A stretch of DNA of 64,000 bases. Origin: Flaccisagitta enflata (Eukaryota; Chaetognatha; Sagittoidea; Aphragmophora). The notes under the pieces are model-generated. The model was not told where the DNA came from. It did no database searches and worked only from the letters and a program-made list of their open reading frames with translations. Made by a program: the position numbers and the translations under genes. Of the stretch, positions 31,600 to 42,110 are shown piece by piece. Position 1 is the stretch's first letter. Each line of letters starts with the position of its first letter. The stretch is from the NCBI GenBank assembly GCA_965153355.1, contig OZ231128.1:50344001-50408000 (forward strand). The letters are read 5' to 3'.

Positions 31600-31981
31600 C
31601 AGACTGAAAATAGGTGGGATAAAAGACGGGCAGACACACTGACTAATGTCTATTAGTCTAAACTCTAAACTAATTTTGTATATGAACCATGAAAATAATC
31701 TTGAAAGTCAAAATGGAAATTGTATATCACAAAGCAGCATATCGTCAAACTTTTAAAGAAGTAAGGTAGGATCGAACCATGCAATTATAAAGAATAGAAA
31801 TGAATAGAAAATAAAAAAAATTCGCAGCTAATTGCCCAACTTCGTGCAATGAAGAAATTGGGTTTACCTTCAGGTATTTTAGGCGCTCTTTTGACGAGCA
31901 CTTTACAGAATACCGAAAACAATATAAGAATGTAGAACCATAGCCATTAAAGCAGATATTGAAATAGACATGAAATGCTGC
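31600..31981. other. intergenic DNA, no feature seen
   Basis: No supported gene. Confidence 0.4.
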
Positions 31982-31989
31982 AGAAATTG

Positions 31990-32266
31990 CAGGCCTGTAT
32001 ATTCTTGAGTTTTCCCCCCCAAAGGGTCTGGAGATGGGGAAGGGAATCAAAGGGGGAAAGAAAAGAAAAAAAGGAAATTTGGGGAAAATATATTTTTTTA
32101 CAGTACCAAATCATAAAACTCAATTAGTAAAACATAATTTAACACTATTTAAACCTTATCTACATAGTTTTATTGCTGTATGGGGTAGAAAATCATGGAT
32201 ATAAAAACGCGACGCGACGCGTTGCAGGGAAGAAAATCAAAAGCAACTCAAGAATATACACCCCTC
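31990..32266. mobile_element. 277-bp hAT-like MITE, copy 1
   Basis: Starts CAGGCCTGTATATTCTTGAG and ends in AACTCAAGAATATACACCCC then TC, an inverted repeat of about 22 bases. The 8-bp AGAAATTG lies on both sides (31982-31989 and 32267-32274). CAGG-type ends with 8-bp duplications are the hAT signature. The body carries ACGCGACGCGACGCG and a minus-strand AATAAA at 32169-32174. Confidence 0.85.
32169..32174 (-). promoter_or_regulatory. candidate poly(A) signal within the MITE
   Basis: AATAAA on minus, about 160 bases beyond the stop of the gene at 32335 and wholly inside the hAT-like MITE. Confidence 0.4.
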
Positions 32267-32334
32267 AGAAATTGCGTTTAACAATTTGAGCGCGAAAAGG
32301 CTTCAAAAGGAAAATCGCTCTGTGAGTTTGAAAG

Positions 32335-35300
32335 TCACATTTGAGACGATTCTCCTTTGTCAGGCGTACTATCATCGGCTGCATCTGGTGTAATATTATC
32401 AGCTGCATCACCACAGCCATTACCATCAGGTATCTTTTGGGCAAGGTCGTCCATCTCAACGACTTCTTCAGTTTTAATATCTTCAGTCATACGACCAAAG
32501 TCAAGGAAAATAGGAACTAGATTGACCAGACCCAAAAGCCAGTCAATGATACTGAGCGTGCCAACATATTTGAATCCGAAAGATATATAATTAAAGTCGT
32601 ATCTGACTTGCAAAAGTGATTCCCCGCTGTCGAAATGTTCAACAAAATCAAGGTCGAAGTCGGTATCATACAGAAAAGACAATTGATCGTTCCAGTATTG
32701 TCTGGTTGACACAATGTAAAGGTTACTGCTCATAAAACCTTTTTGGAATGTTACGCGGTTCCTAGGATTTCGGTCACAGCCTCTACTAGAATACAAAACG
32801 GCTACAATCGTTATGTAAACTGCGATATTGTAAAAAAATCCCACGTAAAACCAAATAAAAAATGTCAACCGTTTGAGCTTTTTAGAAGCGAGGAATCGAG
32901 TGCAATTGTAAGGTGACGTGACCTTCAAAACAACCAACGGAATTGCTAAGAGCATCAACTTGTAGGATGGCGCTCTAGTGATTGCTTGAATAAGGTCGCT
33001 CAAATAAAAAGTGGAAAACAGAGAAACTAAAATAGTCCACTCGATAAAGACGAATCGTAAAACTTTGATAACAAGGTTGGTTGAGCCATCATCCAACTGC
33101 CGAACGATAAACAGCGCGATAGCGGTAATGCTTTTGAGTAAAAGGAGCAGTGGTAACACAACCTTGATTTTACAGGGTGTTTCGTAACAATCGAAAATAA
33201 CGCACTCTCTTTTGGAATTGAAATATTTGATGGGGTATTGACGCGGCAACAAGCAGTGATCGATATCGGCGACCCATCTTTTACAATTGCAAGTTTCCTG
33301 GCTTTCGCAGCCGAATAACCAATGAAGGATACTTTGAGAATTGGGTTTCGGTTCTTTCACATGAATATCGTAGAATGCCGACCGTTTTTCCGGGACGAAG
33401 GATTCCAACGAATATTTCCGGAATTCGGCGGAATCGAATCGAGATTTTGGCGCGGCAAAAAGATCATATGGAGGCAGGCAAATGTGCTCGCTACCCATCA
33501 GTTCACTTAAAATGTAACCCGTCAGTGCCGTGATCAAAAAAGACTGAAAAAGATTATGTAAACCTAGTAAGTTTATATTTTTTACTTTTTTCTCTTTTCT
33601 TTTTTCGTCTTCGTTGTTTGCCAGAACGTCATCATCTAAATCATTTTCTAAACTTGGCACTGATTGGTTTAGTATAGCCAGCAAAATAAGGACATTCCTG
33701 CCTTTCGTTTTCAACTCTACATACAACGAATCGTGCTGTGTTGATGTTACAACATAACAAAAAGAGGCGCCTTTGAAAAACCAACACAAGAGGAGAATAA
33801 CCAACAAGCAACACGCCCAATAAGTATCTCCTCTGTAATACAGACCAATCACGACTATAATTTCTCCCACATTTAGGTTGGAGAAAAAAGAGAGGGATCT
33901 TTTTACATTTTTGAATGAATCTCTTCCCAGCAACGCCTTCACCATGCTCACATAGTTGCCCCATTTAGTCAGGGTATAATCTTGACTGTTGGACGCTAAA
34001 AAATGGTTTCTAAACTCAGTCATTGATATCCTATGAGGGTAAACCAGCGTTACTGAGAACAGGATCATTATCATCAGGGTCAAAATGATGCTCGCGATCA
34101 GTAGATTTATTTGCCCGACAGTGAAACCACACACAATGACATCCCAGGTTTTGGAGGAGCTCCCAGATCCTTTTACCTTGTAAAGTCTACCAGGACTCTC
34201 ACGCCATTCTTTATGAAAAACGTTGGAAGAGGTTGATTCTGGTTCACCATTGATAGTCCAATTTAATGGCGATTTGTCATCATTTGAATAAGAATCTCGG
34301 ACTCCGTAACTTTTGAAATCGTAAAAACGAATTTGCTTCATATCCTCAACTTGTTCACCCCTTACATCCCTTACACCTCTTGGACCCCTTTCACCCCTTT
34401 CTCCTCTTATACCCTTTATATTTGCCGAGCATCTAACAATGCTCTTATTGTCTGTATCATTGATTTGATCGTATCTAGAGGGCGCAACAAGAGGCTTTTC
34501 AGCAAATTCGCCTTTTGCAAGAACTAATGTCGTTCCATTATCAAATATCTGAATCATCTCGTAATCTACGGCGTTTGGCCCAAAATCGCAATTTAATTTC
34601 AAAAGGTGATCACCTTCCCTGGAGTTATCAAACGCGGTTATGCCCTTCAGACCATAAGCATCGTAGTCTAAAAATTGACATTTATCACCATAGAAAGGAG
34701 GTGGACACTCGCAGGTGTAGCTTTTTCTAGAAGATGAACTGTGACAAGTACCTCCTCGTAAACAGCGGTTGGTGTACATGTCATTGTCATTGTCACAAGG
34801 GGACTTAACGCGATAAATGTAAGCCGTTGACGAAAGAGACTGTGTATTATTCGTAGTAGTCGCGTGAACATTGCAATTATATCGTTTACCTAGCCGAAAT
34901 TGATACCCATATCTTCTATACTCAGGGGGCCCGACTATCAGTGGAAGAGAGAATGAAGATGCATGCGTGAAATTCTGGTGCAATGCGCTTGATACCACAA
35001 CGTAATCCACTTCCCCGCCCTGGGGTACAGGATAGCCTATTTCCCAGCCCCAGGGTTCATGAGTCCATTCAATCTTGACATTGGCGGATTCATCAAATTC
35101 CACGCTGCAGTCTAGAGTTACTGGCCCATCACCCACTACAATTTGGTCTTTCGGCCTTTTTTTAAATTTGAGTCTCTTGATGACGTCAACTTTGGTTCGA
35201 CTTTCCCTTTCATAGCCTTCGCTTACCGCGACGCAGGAGTACATTCCCGCATCAGAATGTCTCACGCGGTCAATTGTCAGCGTCGATGTCCAGGTTGTTT

Positions 35301-35568
35301 GGTAGCTATAGGTTGTTTGGTCATACTGGGTTGTGTAGTCTTCATCAACTTTCGCTCGTGAGGTTTGCAGCGCTTTACCATCTTTGCGCCACTCCAGTGT
35401 GAGATCCTTGTCAGGCGTGTCGTAAACCCCGAACATGGCGGGCATGTGGGGTATCCATTCAGTGTGCATAGCGATGCACTTGATTGTGGCATTGGCTGCT
35501 TCTGCGGCACTTTCTTGAAGAACCGAGTCACCATCCACGAATGCATTCACCATGCATTGACCATGCAT
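32335..35568 (-). CDS. Ig/EGF/collagen-like ectodomain with multi-pass membrane region
   Basis: Single uninterrupted 3.2-kb frame, 1,077 residues from the first Met, TGA at 32337-32335. Domains: Ig-like 1 (Cys31, Trp60, DAGMYSC to Cys112); Ig-like 2 (Cys154 to Cys232); EGF-like (258-297, CLRGGTC..CECPPPFYGDKC); a third Ig-like pair (Cys327-Cys380); five or six Gly-x-y triplets (386-404); a first membrane helix (about 487-509); then hydrophobic segments near 567-607, 672-690, 803-860, 871-884, 901-926 and 1003-1023, with a Cys-rich loop (754-799) and an acidic C-terminal tail. The GLYYRGDTYWACCLLVILLL segment and the later order of helices recall XK-related scramblase-family proteins; this is tentative. 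N-glycosylation sites are frequent in the ectodomain. The frame has no signal peptide, so upstream exons (38306, 39025) are expected to supply it. TTTCTTAACAG before TATACG is a likely acceptor needing phase 1. Confidence 0.8.
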   Translation of the reverse strand: MHGQCMVNAFVDGDSVLQESAAEAANATIKCIAMHTEWIPHMPAMFGVYDTPDKDLTLEWRKDGKALQTSRAKVDEDYTTQYDQTTYSYQTTWTSTLTIDRVRHSDAGMYSCVAVSEGYERESRTKVDVIKRLKFKKRPKDQIVVGDGPVTLDCSVEFDESANVKIEWTHEPWGWEIGYPVPQGGEVDYVVVSSALHQNFTHASSFSLPLIVGPPEYRRYGYQFRLGKRYNCNVHATTTNNTQSLSSTAYIYRVKSPCDNDNDMYTNRCLRGGTCHSSSSRKSYTCECPPPFYGDKCQFLDYDAYGLKGITAFDNSREGDHLLKLNCDFGPNAVDYEMIQIFDNGTTLVLAKGEFAEKPLVAPSRYDQINDTDNKSIVRCSANIKGIRGERGERGPRGVRDVRGEQVEDMKQIRFYDFKSYGVRDSYSNDDKSPLNWTINGEPESTSSNVFHKEWRESPGRLYKVKGSGSSSKTWDVIVCGFTVGQINLLIASIILTLMIMILFSVTLVYPHRISMTEFRNHFLASNSQDYTLTKWGNYVSMVKALLGRDSFKNVKRSLSFFSNLNVGEIIVVIGLYYRGDTYWACCLLVILLLCWFFKGASFCYVVTSTQHDSLYVELKTKGRNVLILLAILNQSVPSLENDLDDDVLANNEDEKRKEKKVKNINLLGLHNLFQSFLITALTGYILSELMGSEHICLPPYDLFAAPKSRFDSAEFRKYSLESFVPEKRSAFYDIHVKEPKPNSQSILHWLFGCESQETCNCKRWVADIDHCLLPRQYPIKYFNSKRECVIFDCYETPCKIKVVLPLLLLLKSITAIALFIVRQLDDGSTNLVIKVLRFVFIEWTILVSLFSTFYLSDLIQAITRAPSYKLMLLAIPLVVLKVTSPYNCTRFLASKKLKRLTFFIWFYVGFFYNIAVYITIVAVLYSSRGCDRNPRNRVTFQKGFMSSNLYIVSTRQYWNDQLSFLYDTDFDLDFVEHFDSGESLLQVRYDFNYISFGFKYVGTLSIIDWLLGLVNLVPIFLDFGRMTEDIKTEEVVEMDDLAQKIPDGNGCGDAADNITPDAADDSTPDKGESSQM

Positions 35569-35608
35569 GCATTCGTATACTGTTAAGAAAGTCCCAGATG
35601 GATTATTG

Positions 35609-35701
35609 CCTCAGTAATGGTCCATTTGTAGTCCGTTGCGATGAGAGCAACGTATAGCCCGGGATTAATGACCGATGCAAGATCAGCATTATGAGGAGTG
35701 A
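35609..35701 (-). CDS. possible small upstream exon
   Basis: After acceptor-like TTTCAAATTTAG the minus strand reads TPHNADLASVINPGLYVALI then ATDYKWTITEAIIHLGLS and a stop. It looks protein-like and resembles an Ig end strand, but its frame does not join the 3.2-kb exon without a shift and no donor was found. It could be a decayed exon. Confidence 0.25.
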
Positions 35702-36635
35702 CTAAATTTGAAATTATGACTAGGTGATATGTACATTCTCGAAATAGTTTCAATTTGGAAGTGTGCCTCTATGTAAGCTATCCATAGTACTTCACAAAAC
35801 GAAATTCTTACCAGTTAAATAAGAGACTCTAAAAGATTTTTTTTTCACCGATTTTTAGTTTTAGGGCGAACATTGGTTTAAATCGCTGATTCCGGGAAAA
35901 AATGTGGGATTTTTCATGAAGTTTTCTCTTTGATATCTTTTACAACTCGGTTAGAGGGAGTTAGAATAAGGGGGTGAGAAAAAAAGCTTTTCCTTCGCCT
36001 TGTTAATGCAAGAAAAAGTGACAATTCCCGCATGATTCCTCATCAAAATGATTTTTATACAATTATGTAGAGGAGAAACAGACAATTCTGAATATATAAG
36101 CATACATGCATAATCTTGCCGGTTTGGCGTTGAAAGCAGATGGCCTTCATGGACAATGTCCAGTTGAATCCCTAATCTATCTATCAACAGAAATGGAAGA
36201 ATGAGGAAAAGGAGAAGGATAAAAAATTGGCAAGCTGAGGATAATGAAAAAGTGAAATCTTATGATATGAAGCAGGACATGTAAGATTTTCTTTGATGTG
36301 GTAGTGGCGCTATGTTGTGATACTCCCCTCTGGTGTCAAGGTTGAAGGATTGAGCCTCACTAAACAATTTTTTTATGAAAGTGAATTTCGGTCCAATTGT
36401 AAGTTAAGTGTCATGTATAACTCATTTAACCCATGGTTTGCCTGATTGGTTCACTTCAAATACTGCAATTTCATGAAAATAGTAAAGCCTCCTCACAATC
36501 AAATGAAAAAAATACAATTCAATGGTTTGCCCTGTTTTCATTTTTATATTAGTATGATTCAGAGCGGTGGAAAGTTTGGTACAATTGTACGATCATCTGT
36601 GATCTTTTGTTTTCAAGACTTTTAAGCGTTTTTTT
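35702..36635. other. probable intron, no exon placed
   Basis: A missing phase-changing exon of the gene at 32335-39327 is expected somewhere between 35700 and 38300; none could be supported here. Confidence 0.35.
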
Positions 36636-36639
36636 AAAT

Positions 36640-36735
36640 TAGGGTTAGGGGTGGGTTAAGGGTTAGGTTTAGGGTTGGGGATAGTTTTAGGGTTAGGGTT
36701 AGGGATAGGGTTAGCTTTAGGGCTAAGGGTTGGCT
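36640..36735. repeat. degenerate telomere-like TTAGGG tract
   Basis: About a dozen TTAGGG-like hexamers (GTTAGGGTTAGGG, TTTAGGGTTGGGG) in the presumed intron. Interstitial telomeric sequence or chance simple repeat. Confidence 0.65.
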
Positions 36736-36938
36736 GGGTTAAATGTATTACGGCCCAAAGCTATTCGAATTAAATTTGCTCTGGCGGAGGATTCGGAAAT
36801 AAAAACAAAATCGTGCAGGGAATCATTCATTTTGTCCAAAAGTTTTTGTTGCTCTGCCTCTGTTTTTATCCATATCTTTCTGAGAGCCATATCTTTCTGA
36901 GAGCACGAGGGACTATTTTTAGTTTTTAAGTACTTCAT
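36723..36938 (-). pseudogene. coding-like fragment, unrecognised
   Basis: Minus frame KIWIKTEAEQQKLLDKMNDS then LHDFVFISESSARANLIRIA has natural composition and ends at the telomere-like tract. It contains a 16-base direct duplication (AGAAAGATATGGCTCTC-type). It could be a remnant of a mobile-element or host exon. No splice sites were placed. Confidence 0.3.
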
Positions 36939-37228
36939 CCTGACATCTAATCGGTGCTTAAAAGTAAAAAGATTTAAAACAAGGTTTTTTTTTTAAAGTA
37001 ACTTGATACATCATTTCTGAATCATTTTACAAAATAAGACTTAAAGTTTTTCCAGCCAACAAAAATAGTTTTTTTTTATCATCAAAGACAAACAGGCTGT
37101 TTTTAGTATTACTACTTTACTGGGCATGGGAAAATGGCAGCATGATACTCATAAGTTTGATGGATACATCTCATCCAACTTTTACATCTTTAAGTAATCA
37201 TTTACTTTGGTAGATGAGTGAATAAAAA

Positions 37229-37459
37229 ACAAGGCAGGATATACGGCCAATCAGCAGCTGCTGCTGGTGGGCAGGGGCAGTATGTGGGTGGGCGGGGGCT
37301 GTATTGAGGCCAGGCAGGAGCTGTGATGGTCAGAAATCCGTTTTTCAGCCAATTTGGCATCATCCAAAATTTGCGTTACGGACATTCAGACACTCAGACA
37401 GACAGACAGACCAAGGGACACAGCCTGTTATAGAGACGCTTAAGCAGCGACTAAAAACT
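37229..37459 (+). mobile_element. subfamily E element
   Basis: ACAAGGCAGGATATACGGCC, AATCAGCAGCTGCTGCTGGT, GGGCAGGGGCAGT blocks, CATCCAAAATTTGCGTTACG, CAGACAGACAGACC and GAGACGCTTAAGCAGCGACT then AAAAA. Confidence 0.75.
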
Positions 37460-38300
37460 GTCAGACTTTCATGGAGTGAAAACACAAAGACAAATAGCTT
37501 TAATCTTAAATAGATTTTCACCTTTTGGACATTGACGAGACTATGATCTTCGCAAACTCAAAAATGGAAAAAAAGTTTAGTCTACCAAAAAAAATATGCT
37601 GTTTTTCTTTGTGTTTCTTAGAAGCAGCTTTTGACAAAAAAGAAAAAAACAATCAAACAAAAAAACAAAATAAAACATTGCAAAACAATGCATTGAAGCA
37701 ACTTTGCCAATATAGATCTTAGCATCTTAAAATGTTTCAGTCTAATATCAAACCTTATTTCTTATGAAATGTTAAATGGAGGATGTTACTCCTTGATGTT
37801 ACTTCTTAAGTGGCAGTCCCCAGTCCTACAACTGAACCAAATCAAGACCAATTTGTCTCTTTATTTTTGATCATCATACTCTAAGATAATTGCAGGAGCC
37901 TTTCCAAAATTGTTCAAATGTTTATCATTGCAACCTCTTGCAATCAATGCAATCCAATTGGTCTGCCCTCTTCTGCTGCAAATATACAAAATAGAAATTC
38001 AGAAAACAGGTGAATTCCTCGGAATCAGGGAAATAAACCATTGTGCATTTGCTAATTTCTGTTGAACGCTGATTTTATCAGATAGTTTTCATACTAATTG
38101 GGGGTAGAACTAGAAGGCCTTGAAATCTTTGCTCTCATACGCTGCTGCTGCTATGAATACTAACCATGGTGCCATGCAAATAAAGCTCCAATATATGGGG
38201 TCTGTAGCTTTCTTTGTATAGGATCAACACTCTTTCAAAATTGATACTATTGTTAACAACTAGTAGAAGCTTATGTCATATCAACAACTTGTTTCTGCTA
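37460..38300. other. probable intron, no exon placed
   Basis: AT-rich; nothing recognised. Confidence 0.35.
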
Positions 38301-38305
38301 ATTAC

Positions 38306-38563
38306 CATCCGTTCCGTCCCACAAAGGCGACGAAATAAACGCAGGCGAGGAAACCTTTGACCCCAGACAACTGATTGTACTTCCGATCTGTCCACTGTCC
38401 AATTTGTCGCCTTGTCACCCGCATCACCGCATTCTTGCAATGTCAAATGGAAAGCGAGACTGTCGTAAGTGACATCCGCTCTGACAAAATGTGCTAATGC
38501 TACAGATGCGTTTATTGTCGCGATGTCGTTGTTCACGCTGAAACTGTTCGATGCAAACCATTC
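38306..38563 (-). CDS. exon 2 of putative Ig/EGF membrane protein gene
   Basis: 86 codons from acceptor AATTTTTTTCTCAG to donor CGGATG|GTAATTAG, phase 0 at both ends. It encodes EWFASNSFSVNNDIATINAS, then a segment with LTLQECGDAGDKATNWTVDR and FRRLCGTERM. Two Cys and several N-x-S/T sites suggest an extracellular domain. It joins the signal-peptide exon at 39025 in frame. Linkage to the 3.2-kb exon is inferred from strand, distance and the need for a signal peptide; its exit phase (0) does not fit the phase-1 acceptor there, so another exon is probably missing, or this is a separate secreted gene. Confidence 0.6.
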
Positions 38564-38702
38564 CTGAGAAAAAAATTGACAAAAACATTTTTGTGACTAA
38601 TTTTTTTTTCGTGAAAATTATAACTTAAGCTTAGCAGATTTTCAGTTTAAAAAAAATCGTCGACGTAGAGCGACTAAACAGCCATAATCAGCAAAAGGTA
38701 AG

Positions 38703-38948
38703 ATTTTAGTCGCTATAGGTTGTGTCCGTCGGTCTGTTGGTTGGTTGGTAATGCGAAATTTTGGATGACTTGAAATCGACTGAAATAGTAATTTCTAAGC
38801 CTCATTGCCCCAGCACAGCCACGATACAACGCGACCCTGCCACATACTACCCTTGCCCACCCGCGCACACTGCCCCTGCCAACCCCCGGTACTGCCCCTA
38901 CCCACTAGCGAGCGACTTCTGTTTGGCCGAGCATCCGGCCTTGTTTTA
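38703..38948 (-). mobile_element. subfamily E element in intron 1
   Basis: Reverse E copy: TTTTAGTCGCTATAGG, GCGAAATTTTGGATGACTTG, ACTGCCCCTGCCAACCCC and GCATCCGGCCTTGTTTT. The terminal hairpin is decayed. It lies in the intron between 38563 and 39025. Confidence 0.7.
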
Positions 38949-39024
38949 AAACAGTACAGTGCGTTCTAAACGTAATACGACCAACCAACCAAAATCAAAG
39001 GTGATGTTATTCGAATGAATGAAC

Positions 39025-39327
39025 CTTGTCAGTCTGCACATAAGGCTGCCACGAAGGAGATCTTGACCACAGTTGGGCCGAGTCGCATCGGTCCGCTTTA
39101 CCAAAGCATTTCTTTATGACTATGCTTGAGCAACTGAAGATGTTCCAGATTCCATTTGCTAGTAGAATGGGATCATGCCGTGACAAATGGTCGTTGATAC
39201 AAGGTTCGTTCTTTTGAATTACGGAGTCGCATTTCGGAAAGCATGAGATGTTGACCGACCCCCGTTGCCAATCTTGTCCGTTGCAGCAGAGTATCCACAG
39301 CAATTGGCACAATAGTATAACGCGCAT
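39025..39327 (-). CDS. exon 1 with signal peptide
   Basis: Starts at ATG 39327: MRVILLCQLLWILCCNG is a typical secretory signal, with cleavage likely before QDWQ. A Cys-rich stretch follows (SCFPKCDSVIQKNEPC, Cys66, Cys74, Cys81) with an N-I-S glycosylation site. The donor is GACAAG|GTTCAT after 101 codons, phase 0, joining EWFASN of exon 2. A strong TATA box lies about 315 bases upstream. The product enters the secretory pathway. Domain family not recognised. Confidence 0.65.
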
Positions 39328-39369
39328 TCTTTTTTTTCCTGAATTTTAGGTGTGGAAGAGAAATTTTTG

Positions 39370-39527
<158 letters not shown>

Positions 39528-39641
39528 CTTACGAATTACTTGGTTATTGGTTCATGACGAAAAGGAGTGGAAATGTATTGACTATTAAACGAGGAGCAAA
39601 ATGCAGACTGAGAGTTTTGTGATCTACGACTGATCCACGAC

Positions 39642-39649
39642 TATTTATA
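39642..39649 (-). promoter_or_regulatory. TATA box for the gene starting at 39327
   Basis: Minus strand reads TTTGTATAAATAGTCG. A start site near 39612 would place the (GA)n array in the 5' untranslated leader or in a small leader intron. Confidence 0.5.
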
Positions 39650-39930
39650 CAAATGTAAAAATTAAGGCTTGGTTAGAATTGTCGCCAAATAATGTGTGAA
39701 ATAATGCGGGTACAAGGGCAATATTCGCCATTTAAGACGCAGAGTAAGTAAAGCCAGGCAGATTCCAGCCAAATGGGTCAAACAATGGATCATTGGTTTG
39801 AAGCAAACCAACTTTTGATCAATAGGTATTGCATACTGATCACATTGCAAAACAAATTTATGCAAAATATTGATTTTTAAGCTAAATATTACTAAAAAAT
39901 CAAGTATGGACTGTAAGGGGTAACTCACAT
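39650..39930. other. upstream intergenic DNA
   Basis: No feature seen. Confidence 0.4.
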
Positions 39931-39934
39931 AATT

Positions 39935-40690
39935 TTTAGTCGCGTGCTACGCTTTGTCGGTCCGTCGGTTGTTTGGTCCCCTTTTTGGGCAGCGGCCCCA
40001 AAGGGGCCGATGACCTATGCTCTCACACAGGAGAAATTTTTCCTCCTTCTCCTTCTCCTCCTTCTTCTCTGTCCACCCCCTTCGAAGCTCATATTCTAGC
40101 CTCGAGGCTGAAATCCCAACCTTGAGGCCCGAATCCTAGCCTCAAGGCCAAACTTCTAGCCTTAAGGCCCAAATCCTAGCCTCGAGGCTCAAATCCCAAC
40201 TTTAAGGCTTAAATCCCAACCTTGCGGCTGAAATCCCAACTGTGAGGCTCAAATCCCAGCCTCAAGCCTAAAATCCCAGCCTGGAGGCTAAAATCCCAGC
40301 CTGGAGGCTCAAATCCCTGCCTCAAGGCTCAAATCTCAGCCTCAAGGCTCAAATCCAAGCCTTGAGGCTTAAATCCCAGCCTCAAGGCTCATATCCCAGC
40401 CTCAAGTCTCAAATCCCAGCGTCAAGGCTTACGCCCTCAACCTCAACCTCAAGGCTCAAACCCCGACCTCAAGCCTCAAATTCCAGCCTCGAGGTTATAA
40501 ATCACAGCCTCGAGATTCAAATCTCATTATTGATACGACAGCAAGAACCGAAATAGCAGCCCAAAGGCAGTAAGTGGTCAGCGGTACTCGTGCCCTGCTT
40601 GAGTAGGAGGTGATTAAGGTTGAGAGGGAGCAGGGCAGCGGCCCCGAAGGGGACGAAGTCCTGTAGGGGGGGGAATCTGTCCGTCCGTTC
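39935..40690 (+). mobile_element. subfamily H element with hybrid 5' end
   Basis: Begins as a reversed A/D hairpin end (TTTTTAGTCGCGTGCTACG), switches to GGGCAGCGGCCCCAAAGGGG and ATGACCTATGCTCTCACACA, continues as about 20 units of AGGCTCAAATCCCAGCCTC (40085-40515), and ends GGGCAGCGGCCCCGAAGGGG then GTCCTGTAGGGGGGGGAATC and (GTCC)n. Confidence 0.65.
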
Positions 40691-40749
40691 ATCCGTCCGT
40701 CCGTCCGTCCGTCCTGTCTGCCTTCCTTCTGTCCAGGATGCCCTGTTAT

Positions 40750-41365
40750 TCAAATTTTCATTGAATACCATGGAGAAATGACAAAAGGCAGTATATGGAC
40801 AATGGTACCCTTGCCCTTATTGTATAGCTTGTAGGTTAAGTTGAGGGAGGAGCAGGCCAGGATCTGGGTATCTGAGGCTAGAATCTGGGTCTCAGAGACC
40901 AATTTCTTGGTCTCAGAGGCAAGGATTTCAGTTTCTGAGGCCAGAAATAGGCCCCTGAGGCTAGGATTTAGGTCTTTAAGGCCAGCACCTAGGTGTTGGA
41001 GGTCAGAATCTGGGTCTCAAAGGTCAGCATCTGGGTCTCTAAGGCTTGGATGTGGGTTTTGGGAGCCAAAACCTAAGTGTAAGGGGCCAGGATGATAGAA
41101 CTCAGGCCAGAATTCAGGTTTTTTAGCCAGATTTGGCCCATAATACCTGAACATAGGCCATTTTGCCTGGATTTGGGCCATTTTAGCTGGATTTGGGCCA
41201 TTTTGCTTGGATTTGGGCCATACAGTTTGGATTTGGGCCCCAAAGGAGACGAAGCCCTGAGGGTGGAGCGGGGGGACGTACGGACGTACGGACGTACGGA
41301 CGGACAGATTCCCCCTGTGTTCTACAGGACTTCGTCCCCTTCGGGGCCGCTGCCCAAAAAGTCGA
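40750..41365 (+). mobile_element. subfamily H element
   Basis: A GAGGCTAGAATCTGGGTCTC-type core (40855-41080) and four TTTGGGCCATTTTGCTTGGA units precede a (GACGTACG)n tract and GTTCTACAGGACTTCGTCCC then CTTCGGGGCCGCTGCCC. Confidence 0.6.
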
Positions 41366-41429
41366 ATTTTTTTCAAGCTCTTTAACGCCCTCGTTGAGCT
41401 CAAAAATGATCATTTTTGACCCGGTCTGA

Positions 41430-42110
41430 AATCCATTACTTCCCACACTATCCCCACATAAGCCCTTGTAAGGAAAACTGCCACTTTACGAGAGTCTAAC
41501 CAAGGAAAAACAGCAAAAAGAGAGAGGAAATACTAGAAAACATCCAAATTCAACTGAGAAAATTTTTTAAACATCTTTTTTGATTGAATGCTATCGCCAT
41601 AGTGTTATAATTCATATCAATTCCGCAGAACATATCTGCTCATATACATATGAAAAACAAATAATATTTTTTGCAGTCCTTCATATCAATTTGTTATGCC
41701 CCTATCAAAAAAAAATCTAGTGCACTGTCACTTGATAATCAACAATTGAAAAATTTCAGTTGACAACTTTCGCTCACAAAAAATCCACCTTCCTGTTGAC
41801 GCAACTCCTTGAAATTTTTACTGTAGTTCGGAGACGTACCCAGCTGTGTGCATGTCAAATTTTATCAAAATCAACCCAAGGGAAGTGGAGTTTTCATCGA
41901 TTTTTTCTTCCAAAACCAAGAAAATTACAATTTTCGAAAAAAACATTTTTGGCGGCCTAAATTTTATTACATCTTCACACCGAAAAAATTCGTATTTTCA
42001 AAAACATCAGATCTTAGGTATGACATTTTGCTGGCGTCTGATGTTCTTCATTTTTTCATTTTTTCATTTTCCATACGAATTTAAAATTTAGGGCAGCACT
42101 TGTAAAGCAG
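41430..42110 (+). repeat. dispersed 0.68-kb repeat, copy 1
   Basis: Matches 57965-58640 in inverted orientation over most of its length, for example AAAAACATCAGATCTTAGGT facing CTTAGGATCTGATGTTTTTG. Short frames over it do not agree between copies, so it is probably noncoding mobile DNA. Confidence 0.7.

Noticed and set aside
34380-34420. Gly-x-y run as proof of a collagen
   Set aside because: Only five or six triplets, too short for a stable triple helix by itself; noted as a small collagen-like linker only.
35609-35701. direct fusion of this small open segment to the 3.2-kb exon
   Set aside because: It would need a one-base frame change or an unseen donor; kept only as a possible exon.
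41760-42091. short overlapping frames in the dispersed 0.68-kb repeat
   Set aside because: The inverted copy at 57965-58640 does not keep the same frames.
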